A stretch of 64,000 bases of DNA from Malania oleifera. Its lineage: Eukaryota > Streptophyta > Magnoliopsida > Santalales > Ximeniaceae. The notes beneath the pieces are model-generated. The model saw only the letters and a list, made by a program, of their open reading frames with translations. It was not told the DNA's origin and searched no databases. Within the stretch, counting starts at the first letter, position 1, and each line of letters starts with the position of its first letter. Location: positions 74,679,348 through 74,743,347 of the forward strand of contig NC_080427.1 in the NCBI RefSeq assembly GCF_029873635.1, written 5' to 3'. The position numbers and the translations under genes are program-made. Shown here in pieces: positions 25,901 to 37,900 of this stretch.

Positions 25901-28900
25901 AGGGTTCGTATATAATCATATTTTGTAACCCTAGTTGTAAGCTTGACATAGTGATAGTGGAAAATTCAGTTTCTGCTCCTGTGGACGTAAGCACGTTGCC
26001 GAATCATGTAAATCTTGTGTATTTTGATTATTGCTTTCATTGATTCTCGTTGTGAGTGATTGCATATTCTTTATTGTTCATCATGGAGTGCTTGCATTGC
26101 TTGTTTAGTGATTGTTTCAAGTTTGTGTGAGTTTTTCCGTTGCGCACTTTCACCAACAGTATATAATTGTTCAAAAATATCCCACTACTCTATTTGAGGC
26201 TTACCATATGGTTTTGGAGGCTGAGAGATTTCTCCAACGATCAACTCATAACACCACTTCTTTTCAAAGAACGTCATTAGTGTAATCAGTTTCTCCATAG
26301 TCACGAGGTATTCTTAAGTCCTCTCAAGATGTTCAAGAGAAAACTTAACTTGTTGAGGATGTCTAAAATGCCTGTCCAAATTGTTGCGTCATAGAAATCA
26401 TGACTACGTAAATGATTTGCATATAACTAGTGCACAAATATTTGATTCTTATAGGGATGAGAGTCATGAATCTTCTCAAAATGAGTTTGTAGATATATTT
26501 TTAGTGACTTTAAGCACTGTTGAAGTCTCTAGGCCAAAGATGGACCTTCAATTGTCATGAAGCTTGGTTGTTGAGACTAGCATGAAAAGCAAGATGAGTT
26601 GCTAACCACTAGGACAAATATGTTTGTCAATGACCTTGCTCTTCAACCTCAATTTTCCATTTCTAACCCAAAGAGAAAGGAACAGTCAACTGATGTAGAG
26701 TTTGTGGAAAATTCTTCAATCATGGAACCTATTGTTGAAAATCCTCTTGATCTTGTTTCTCCTCAATCCAGTAAACTTGCACCTCCATCCCTTTCATCTT
26801 CTCCCTCCACATTTTCTAAACCAAATCTAGCGAAACACTGCTCATCATCTTAGACTATAGACTGAATGTGTATTTGCTTGAGTTGCCAATAGATTTGGAT
26901 ATTCAATTAAGTTTTTGTTTGGATGACTTGTTATTTATTAGAGGACATTGCAGCCTTCTATGCTACCTGCACTTGGAGGATCTTCTACATATTACCCAAT
27001 GGTGATTGATGATGCAATGCAGATCATGCCACCTCCTGATCTGCCAACAGCTTTGACTTTGTTCTCACACATAGAGCTAAAGCTACTATGCCATTACAAA
27101 ACTCGAGATCGAGTTTTCTCTAACAAGGGGAGTTTGATGGAGGACTACCAACGAAGAATTTTAGATGTTCATATTGTGTCTAGGTTTTGATATTTTAGTT
27201 TCCGAAAACTCGTTATTTTAGGAGTTTAGTTAATTTAGGTTTGTTTTATGTATTTTAAGTACTTAGGGGTTACTTGTAAAGCTGTAATGTTTTGTTTTAT
27301 TGGGGTTTCTATGTAAATATATGTTTAGTTAGTAGTGGGTATAAGAGCTGGACGTGCAAGTTTTTGTACAGTTATTGCTTTGAATCAAATTGCTGCAATT
27401 TCCCTCTCTTCATTGTTGGCCCTGGCAGCAACCCAAGAGAGGGGAAGGTGGGTTGAGTTTAATAAAAATTAAAGTGCTTCTTACGGAATTTAAAGCTATT
27501 AAACAAACCAAGAAAATACACAAATATAAAGCAATAAAATCAAAGGAGAGAAGGGAAGATAAATAGCAAACTTTTCTTATAGTGTTTCGGCAATCAGCCT
27601 ACATCCACTCTCTCAAGGCCAACCACCTTGAGGCTTCACTAATCACTACTCCCTTTGTTTTAACAGAACAACAAAACCAATACACCCTTGTTTTTCGAGG
27701 ACAAGGCAACCAATTTACAAGAATACTTACAACTGAAAATGTCCTTACAAGAAGAATAAACAATTTGAAGTTCAAAAATAACTCTCAAAGAATATTCAAA
27801 AGACAGCACAAGAGTTTTTTATGTGATCCCTAAAGAGTGATCAAATTGAAGTACGAGAGAGATTAAGAGAAAATTGAAAGTCCGGGCACTTAGAAATTCT
27901 GTATGAATATGTTCTCTAACATTCCTTAGGCTTTAGAGGACATATAAATAGACATTAGAGCAAAACTAGCCGTATTCTGCATGTTAGAGTCTAATAGAGG
28001 TCAACTGATTACAGAGGTCGGTTGGCCTGGGACTAGCCTTTAGAGAAAATCAGACCATTGTAGCCAAATCTGGGTGGACTAGTTGACCGTCTCTTGGGGA
28101 TTGGTCAACCGCCCCCCTCGTAAGGCAGCTCGAAACAGTCTCTTCATTGTGTGTTTTTCCATGTTTAATTGCCTTAGTGCCATGATCTTTATATTCTGAG
28201 ATACATACAAGATAAAACTTATTACAATTTGAGTGAAATGAGTACAAATAAAGCAAATAAAGTCTTCAAATCTTCTCTCAAATTTTAAACTTTAATGTCT
28301 TAATCACATCACAAACAACTTAAGCACAAAGCCATTATTACCAAATAGTTTGTTATTATCAAAACTAGGTTAATGAAACCTTGGGGCAAACATCTCTCTC
28401 TCTCCCCCCCCCCCCCCACAAGCTTCATCTTCTTCTTCCTTCTTCTCTCTTCTTCTTCCTTCTTCTTTTCTTCTAATTCTTTCGAGCTTCCCTTTATATC
28501 TAAATTCTCTCACTTGTCCTACATAAATGCATTTACTATTGAAGGTGTACACGTGTTTTGAAATTTGGATCTTGTGTTTTATATGACGAGATGAATTGTT
28601 GCAGCTGTTACAGCAATGTGATATGGAACATGATGATGTTGTTGTTTTATTGTTTCTAAGCTGTCAGAATTCTTGTTTATTTGCAGTGCCCTTTGAAGAA
28701 GATAGCAACAACCCAAGCATTTGGTTTCTTAATCGTAACTACCATGACTCAATGTTTTCCATGTTCAAGAAAATAAATGGTATCATGTTTAACTTAACAG
28801 GACAAATCTTTTGTGAATATGTGTGTGTACTTATATTGTGAGAGTATATTATGTATCACTTCATATAAAATATCTATGATAAAATTTTCAGCCAAGGAGC

Positions 28901-31900
28901 ATGTCGTAGGTTGGTATAGTACAGGCCCGAAATTGCGAAAGAATGATCTAGATATCCACGGATTATTCAATGAGTAAGATCACATATCTTTATTCTTGAA
29001 GATAGTTTTAAAGTTGATTTTCTAACGTAATTTTTTTTTCATGCTACCCTCACCACACCCCACCCCCCACCCTCGTATTCAATTTGTAGCCAGTCACTTT
29101 AGTGTTGGTGAGACCCTATTGCAACTCACCTTTCCATCTTCAGTGTGGGACAGTGTAAGTCATAATTTTTGTGTTGGGGATATACTATACTGTTCATATT
29201 TTTCTTGTATTCGGAGAATTTTGTTTTTGACTTGCACAAATAAACCACACCTAGTTAGGTTGTCTTTTGCCCTTGGGAAAGTGGGTTTGTAATGTTGTGC
29301 CTTATTTGCATTTTATTTTCACCATATTTTTATCTGCTCAGATTTTAAAATTTATTTATCTTGTTTGTCATGAAAAATGAGTCAGTGCTTTGCCTACATA
29401 TTGCAAAAGCTACAAAGCATCCTATGCAGAGTGCTAGATTAGATGTGCCAAGAGATAGCATAAAAAGTTCCATAAAATGCACAAAATTTTTAATACCAAA
29501 ATGTCAAAATTATTTACATGAAACCATACCAAATCTCCCTCCCCTAAAAAATAAATAAATGAAGAAAGAAAGAATCCACTCAGGATTCAAAGCAAGTCTT
29601 AGGTTGAGTTTTGGTTCATCAGCAGACAATTGGCAAAACTTTTAGGTAAAGTGGTAATCTGACAGTGACAACTTTACTATTGCACCTAGGCTGCCCTCCC
29701 AATCCAACTTTCATAAAGAAATAAAATTTAAGTCTCTAATCAACACATCAACTACTGCACTAAACCACCAAATTAAGAAGTTCTCCAGCAAGTCAAAGAC
29801 ACTAAAATTTCTAAGCGGCATGAACATATGTACTACATATTAATCCTCGAGTTGAAAACTTCTAAATCAGTGATCTAAAAGGCTTAATTAACACTCGTTT
29901 TAGAGGCCTTGCCTCAAGACTAGCCATGCACAAAACAGGAAATGAAGTCATCAAACACCAATCAAAAACCTACAAGTGACTGATACCAAATTGCAAGCAA
30001 TCAATCACAACCAATGCAGCATGAAAACAGTATCGTCACACACAGCCAGCCAATGTAACATCAGAACAAGTACACCAGAAACAGTATGCAACTGCCTTCA
30101 CATCAGCAAACTGCCATGAGGACGCACAGCATGCAACCAAGAATGCTGCAGAGGTTCCAAGAGGAAGAGTGCCTCTGAAACCAGAAATAGTGTGTGACTG
30201 CCTTCACATAATCACATCAGCAAACCACCGTAACACGTACAGCTTACAACCAAGGATGCTGCACAGCTGCTGAGAGGAAGAGTGCCTCTAAACAACTCTC
30301 AAGCCAAATAGACAATCAGATTCAGGAACTGACTAGAGAGAAAGATAGGGGAGAAAAAAACAGTGACCAAAATTCAATTTAGGGGTAGAGAAAAAGAAAA
30401 GAAGAGAAGGGGAGAAGAAGAGAGGCAAAGAGGTGAAAAGCGGCAGTCTTGGAGAGATACATACTGCTCGATGTTTGCCCTCTTTTTATATTATTAAAAA
30501 AATATATGAAGTACAAGAATACCCTCAATCACACCACCTAATTACTAGAATAATGTATTCCCTTCTAACATGATTTATAAGAAAAATATAGTTAGAGTTG
30601 TTTTAGCGCTCTAGACTCAGAAGGAACATGTTGGGAGGAAGGACCTTTCACAGAAGAATATTATTTTTTCTTAAATATGGGGTACCTTTTGTTTTTTCCT
30701 TGTTATTATAAAGGAGAACCTTTAAAGTTTCCAAGGAATTACAAGTTACAACATTTTAAGTATGAAGATTGGTATAATAAGGTTGGATTGAGGTTTAGTG
30801 GAGACGTATGGATATTTTGGTCAATCAATTACACTTTGTAAACAACTCCCAACATTTTTCTTGTATGATAATATGGGCAGCTTGTCAGAGATATGTTTGG
30901 TACTGTGTTCATTGTGTAGGCAGTTACTATTGCACACCAAAAGCAATATGCTAAGTGTGTGTTAAAGGAATAAAAGTGCAATAACAAGATGCAACTACTG
31001 CTGCAGGTTTTCAGTAGTATGGTAAAAGTTGCTTCCTGCTAATTCTATTGTGCAAAGCAGCCAGAAAAATTAATAAATAATAAGTGTTTGTCAGTATTTC
31101 CCTTATGTTTTTTTTTTTTAGTCCAAAATAGAAAGTAGAATCTTGAAATCTGTGTTTAGAGATAGTTGGAGGGGGGGGGGGGGGAGTGGTGGTTTTTCAT
31201 TTTGTTGTTTGAAAAGAATCCCTTTTGCAATTGATGAGTTAGGATTTTTTTGGCAGCAGCTTCAGTGTGTGGGCAGGTGGGGAGTTCTTGTAAAATAGAT
31301 ATGGGAATTAGGATTATTGGATAGTGGTTAGGTTGAAAAGGAAGTACTTGGAAATAGGGTTGGGGTGTAATTAAAAAAGGTCATGATGAATGTTAGCAGA
31401 GTTTTGTGAGAGCTTTGTCCATTGGTGGTTGATTCAGGTAATGAAGATAGCCATTAGTGAGTGGAACTTCTATCTTAGGTAGCAAGCATCTTGGTATTGG
31501 TAGAACACAATGGGAGTTGATGTGGGACAATCGGAATAACAAGCTTGATAGGAATGGTGTAATCCCAAGAGTGGGGGTGAATTGGAATTTTAAAAACTTT
31601 TGCGGAATAATCTACCCGATTCACCAAACAATATCCCAATCAAAATTCAAATGCGTATATATAAACAATCACAACAATATAAATAAACATATACGTGCAT
31701 AAATTAAAATATAAGGGTGAGAGAAAATGACACAAAGATTTTTAACAAGGTTCGGCAAATCCCGCCCACATCCTCGCCTTGGGCAAACCCCCTAAGGATT
31801 CCACTATACCACTCCTTCAATAAGGTGGAGCCACCCTCTACACCAGTCCTTCTAAGCGGACCAACCTCTCCAAGCGATACCCCACGCTTGGGCCGATTCT

Positions 31901-34900
31901 GTACCTAAACCGTAAACCACTCCTTACAAGGTAGAGTCCTCCTCTTCAAGTGATGTACCCTCACTTGGCCATGGTTCACAACCCAAACTGCGAAGAACTT
32001 GTTTGAAAAATACAATGAAGTGCTTCTTGAAAGCTCAGATGTACAATTTGAAAAACTATATGTACTCTCCAATGATTTATAAAATGAAGCTTGGTAGAGT
32101 TAGGGTTTTTCCTCTCAAAAATATTTTTCAAGTAAACGTGAGTGTGGAAAATGATTTCAAGATTGACCTTTGTGAAATCAAATATGAGAAGCTTTTTTGT
32201 GCAAGTATATATGAATTTGATATATGCTCAAAGCTCTCTTTAAATAATCCCAAAAGATTTTCTCCCAAAAATAAATTCAAAAATAAGAATAGGAGAAACT
32301 AAGGTTTTCTCTAAACAATGATTGACCTTTGAAATATGAAAGACAAGAAGGCTTTCAAGCAATATAGATATGAAATTAAATATATGCTCAAGCCTTTTTG
32401 AATTACTCAAAATATTTTCTCTGAAAAGATTTTCAAGAAGAAAGTAGGAGAAATAATAATTTTATTTTTGAAATGAGTGTAAAGTATAAGAAAGAATCAA
32501 AGAATAATCAATAAAGCTTTCAAAGTATTTCTCTTATCATTTCAAAGAGTTTTGGCCAAGTATTTATAGGCAAATTTGAAATATGGCCATTATGTGACCG
32601 TTGAGCAATAAAATAATAATTTAATTTGAATTTTTCTGACCATTGGAAGCTCAATCTGGCTCAACCCAAGAGGTCCGGTCAACCGGCCCAAGGTCCGGTC
32701 GACCAACCAAAGGGCGAATTCCCAATTTACGAGTTTTGGTCTGCTGGATCAACCTTCGTATGCAGGCTGGTTGACTGGGCCAAATAGACTTTTGAGAGGC
32801 TAGTTGACTGGGCCCTTAATAAAATGCCCAGGCCTTCAATCGATCGACCGGGATGAACCATCCGATCGACTGGCCCTTTATAAAATCTCATTTTTGGCAT
32901 TATGTACACTCCAATCAACTAGGCCTTAATAGTCAGTCAACTAGGCCCTAAAAAAAATGAGTTTTTGGCATTGATTTGCTATCAAAAACATTTTACACTT
33001 TTGGTAAAAGATTATCTTTTTTAGTATAAAAGGTTTTTATGAATTTCTTGGGTTCCTAAGGTCAATCTATGGTCAACTTTGAGCTTAAATTTAATGCATA
33101 TGGAATGCATGCACAAGTAAATCCTAATTACTATTACAACTAAAAAACATAAGACTTCATACTCTGCTCTCTACGAATCCATGGAATACGCCAATTGATG
33201 TGAGCGTGTAAATGCTTCTTGGCTTCCATATTGCATCATCATCTGTGCTTTTAGAAAGATAAACTTGTTCATACACTAAGCACACTAATGAGATGTTGTG
33301 ATTTGTCATAATCAAAACAGGGATAGGATTCAAAAAGTCAACAATCTCCCTTTTTTTGATGATGACAAACACAGGAGCAAAATTGGGTTTTCCTAAAAAG
33401 GCTCCCCCTAACTATATGCAAAATTTCAAAAAAGATTCAATATAATTCAAGCATATTCAAACAAGAAGACTTCTGAATTTTAAGTTGAGCATTTAAGTTC
33501 AGTTTGGTTTTATGTGCATTATGTATTGAAGCTGACTTTGAAAAAATATTCAATTGAAGCATTCAAAGTCTTTCATGTTTATCATTTTCCTAATGTGAAT
33601 AACAAAAGAGTAGGAGAATACCAATGGTAAAAGAATTTTAAATTTGCTCATAACCCTTCTCCCCCTTTTGTCATTAGCAAAGGGCTAAAAAAAAAATTCC
33701 CTTTTACAAGAGGGTCATTTAAACAATCAGAGCCCTAAAAATATTGATGAATTTCATGACAAAGAAATATTGAATTTTGGAACACATGTCATGAATACCT
33801 TTAAGCTTTTCAATTTGCCGCAAGAGAAAATCCATTAGCTATTTAAAAGTTCATTTCTTGCCATAAAAATCAATTTAAAAAATATGCCCTTTTGATAGTA
33901 AAAAAAAACTGGGGACTATGCTTGCTGGAAAAAAAAATTTAACACAACAATCAAGCAAGCTATGTTTTTATGGTAAACGATTAAGAACAATTCATATATT
34001 AACCAAAAAAGACAACCATAGATCCTAAAAGTCAAAAAAATTTAATGCAAGATCATATGGCTGAGCCAAAGATGTGTGGCTAAGCAATGTATTTTCATTT
34101 AATATTTTCAGGAAAGTCATTATGCTTAAATAACCATGCGACAGACACTTCTAATCTAAGTTGAATTGTGGGTGAGTGTAGAAATATAGAATTTTAGTTT
34201 TATAGCTCTCCCTTTTGGTCTGAATTCTTAGATGTAATTTATCACTTATATTGATACCGAATGTGAGAATTCATTAAGTGTTAAGCAGTATAAGCAACCA
34301 GTTTAAGTCTTTGAATAATTTTACTAGATATTAAATTAGGCAATTTAAACATCCAACCAGTAAAATCATTTCATAAAAGCCAAGAACAATCTATATCAAA
34401 TTATGATTTCATAAAAACAGGATATGATGTTCAAGGTAATTAGAGAAGCATTAGGACTCAAAACAAAAACAATATGAATCATATGAGTCCATAGGGTTTG
34501 ATTTTCCTAAAAACATAGAATGTGGATATAATTTAGAGCATTTAGAAAAAATTCAGTTTTAACAAAAAATTTGGCAGCATGCCGCTTGTAAATAGACCAT
34601 TTTCTCATTTAGCGAATCACACAAGCATGCACAGAAACTTGGTTGTTCCTACAACATGCAATTCACAAATCTGCATCAGCCATGCAGATGGCGTTCAATC
34701 CAACACATGCAACAACCTAAATTAGCTACGAGCATGCAGTTCACAAATTTGTATCAATCCAAGCATGCAATCCAATAGCTTAAAAACAAGTTCATGCTAA
34801 AATAAACAAATAGTCCATCCATCATAAAATACAAACATAAAGCAAAAAATGGATAGTGAATGTTTTGTGCCGTGTTTTCAAACCATAAACAAGAAAAGGT

Positions 34901-37900
34901 AAAGATGTTTTATGATACAGACCGAATATAAAAGTGTTTAACAGCCCAAAAATTTAAACATGATAAAAAAAATAACTTGAGCTGCTCCCCCTCTGATGTG
35001 TAGCCTAGGCCTCACCATTGTCGTGTCCTCCATCAGATGATCCTACCTCATCGCCGCTCATGTCCATGGGATGCCTCCCTGTATGATTATCAATGTTGTC
35101 CAGGTCATTGAAGCGGTCATTTATCATGATGAATTTTTCCTGCATGATGTTCTCCAACTCAACGCAATTGTTCTGAATATCAATGAACCTGTTTTCTGAA
35201 GGGACTACAAGTTCCTTGACTTCTCTCTGCATAGATGTGAGGCGAGCGTTTGTGGACTCCATGAATTTGGCTGTGGATTCCCTGAACTCATTGAAAGACG
35301 TCGCAGGACTTTCAATGGCCGCCATGATCTCAGCATTAGACGGCTGCGCTGGCTGTGGAGGCTGGTCCTATGGAGCACCTGGCTGATCTCCCTTACGGGC
35401 TGGGGCCTAAGGTAACCACATATTACCTACTAGCTCATACTCCATCTGCTTTACAGTAGTGGAGAAGAAGATGTCTATGTTTTTCCTTCTTACAAGTAGT
35501 GAGTGCCTCTCCTTCATGACAATCTCAAAAAGACCCTATTTAGTATGCCCCCGTATGGCATAATGATCTTGTGCCTAGTGGTCTTTATGAACATCCATTT
35601 AATGATAAGGCTGGGCAGGTCTACCTTATTTCGCATGATTAGGCATCACATGATGAAACAGTCGAAGTAAGACACATACACACCCTAGACCCGCTCTTGG
35701 GTAGGATGTTGTAGGATATGAGGTGGTGTATAATCTTGGCCTCAAGGGTGAAGGTTTTATACTCAAGGGTATGGTTCAAGTTGACTACGGGGTGTTCCTG
35801 AACCCTGTTAACAAAGGCTTCTATGGTGAAGCCTTGCTCATTAATCCAAGTGGTCCCGATGTCAGGATAGGTGAACTCTCCTCATTGAATCTCAAATGTC
35901 TCAGCTATCAGGTTAGTGTCAATTCTCAAAGTTTCTTCTAGGACCATAGAGTAGTACCCACGGTCATCGTGTCCTAGGTTGGAAAAAAACAACCTAACTA
36001 GGGTCGGGTATACTCTCCTAGGCTGGATGGCTATGAACAAGTACCACCTTTAGAAACTAAAATCTCTAAAATATTTCGAAAATACTATTCCATGAAAGAG
36101 ATGTCTAGAACCTTACCCAGAATTGGATCCTTAGATTTGAAGATTGACTTGTAACACATCCTCTCGTTAGCAGAGATGTACCACTTCCCCGAGGATTCTC
36201 TGCCTTCTTGGATTGATTTACGTTTTTCAGCTCTAGGCATGGTGAATAATTGATTTTTTGTGAAGGATTTTATAGGTGAAAGGTAGGATTTGAGAGAGAG
36301 AGCACAAAATGGGGAAAAAAGAATTTTTGTTCTCAATTTTTGAATGAAGAAATGAGGCTCTCGAGCACCAAAAACTTTATATAGCCCGGCAGTTCGGTCG
36401 ATTGGGGCATGTCTCGGTTGACTCTGGGAAAGCATTAAAACGAGCCATTTTTTACTCTAGTCGGTCGACTAGGGACAAGGTTCGGTCGACTGGTGCTTCG
36501 TGAACGGTTTAAATTCCATTGCTTGGTCAACTGGGAAATGGGACCGGTCAACTGGGCTCAAACAAAAAGTCCCGGTCTAGGGTCCGGTCAACTATGGGGA
36601 AACCGGAGGGGCCCAATTGACTGGACAGTTGACTGGGGCTTTGTTTTAATTGTGCCCTAGCAGGGTCCGGTCGACTAGGCTTGACGTCCCGGTCGACTGA
36701 GGCTGTATTATAACTAGCCCTATAAGGATCTGGTCAACTGGGTCTTATGTCCCGGTCGACTGGGTTTTATGTCCTGGTCGACTGGGCTTCACAAATTTCG
36801 AAGTTTTAGCCTCTTTTTCACCCTTTTTGCGTTAACTTTTTAAGCCGAGAGAATTATATTTTCAATAAGAAATATTTGGCTTTTATTGTTTAGACCAAAA
36901 ATATTAAATAATCCCTTTAATAAGATAAACTTATTTTGCATCATGTGAAGGGTACAAATTATTTCTTAAACCTAAGATCTAAGGTGGGAACAATGGGACT
37001 CGCTTTGGTACCCATTTTTCTTTGAGTCTTAGCGGGTTAGAATCCGGAATTTCTTTGACTCTCCAGACGGATTTCACACCTTTTCTTTTAAATGGGCAAT
37101 CAAACTTTATGTGCCCCTTCTTTTTATATAAGAAGCAAGTGGTGTGAGTATAGGCATCAGAGGAGGTGTTGGCATAGAATTTGGATTCTTTTATAAAATA
37201 CCCCATGTAGAGGTTCTTTCTCTTATTATTTTCAATCCCATTATATCTAATGCCCTCCTTTTCTAAGGCCACCTTCTGCGATCCTATGAGCTTATCAAAG
37301 TTTTCTTTGCCCCTAGTAAGTGTATAGATGATCTTAGCTTGATCCTCTATTTTTCTTTCTAGGCCTTGAATTTTTAAATCTTTTAAGCCCTTGCAAATTG
37401 CTTGTAATTTTACGAACTCTTGGGTCATCTTGTTTGCTTTACATACAAGTTCAGAAATATGAAGATCCTTTACATTATCACTAGAAATTTGGAATCTTAA
37501 GACTTTCAGCTCTTTTTCCAACTTTTCATTCTTGTTTTGTAATCTCATGATTTTCAAGTCTTTTTCCTTTTCAACAAGAATTTTTTATTCTAATTCTTTC
37601 AGTGATGCCTTATTCTTGTTTTTCAAAGCAGTATAACGTTTATGCATTTTCACAAGAAACTTATAAGTTTTAATATATTCTTTTTGTAGTTCCTCATAAG
37701 TTGGCATGCTTTCACTACTAGATTCATCACATGACTCACTATTACATTTATCACAAGATACGCTACACGAGTCAGTACATGAATCATTGCATGAGTTATT
37801 TAAAGATGTAGAAGGAGAGGAATGTACCTCTTCATTGGTTAATGCTATAAAGCATCGATTTTCTCCTCCTTGATCGTTTAAGCTCGTAGCCTCCGAAGCA

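Larger units (their letters stand above)
20950..26158 (+). mobile_element. Ty1/copia element with both LTRs and a perfect target duplication
   Basis: 5,209 bp on the + strand. LTRs 20950-21430 and 25573-26158 start TGTTGGGGATG and end CACCAACA. A perfect duplication GTATA flanks the element (20945-20949, 26159-26163). The primer site TGGTATCAGAGC (initiator Met tRNA) follows the 5' LTR and a polypurine tract (AAGGTGGAGAT) precedes the 3' LTR. Domain order gag, protease, integrase, RT, RNase H defines copia. It appears inserted in the gypsy remnant that continues at 26164. Coding frames are broken, so it is not autonomous now. Confidence 0.9.
2242..28686 (+). other. RPN8 intron 1, 26,445 bp
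   Basis: Donor GTTCGG at 2242 and acceptor TTTGCAG ending at 28686; the split Val codon (G|TG) is restored across it. It holds a SINE, a truncated gypsy element, two nested solo LTRs, a copia element and a gypsy remnant with a nested LTR, on both strands. Such length is unusual for a plant intron and is explained by these insertions. Confidence 0.82.
28974..31555. other. Intron 3 sequence with minor repeats
   Basis: No gene recognised. It holds a short SINE-like piece near 29670, a tandem duplication at 30081-30300 and a poly-G tract at 31171-31184. On the minus strand a TATA-like TATAAAAAG near 30490 is followed by a CT-rich stretch, which may mark an old LTR, but no borders were found. Confidence 0.45.
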
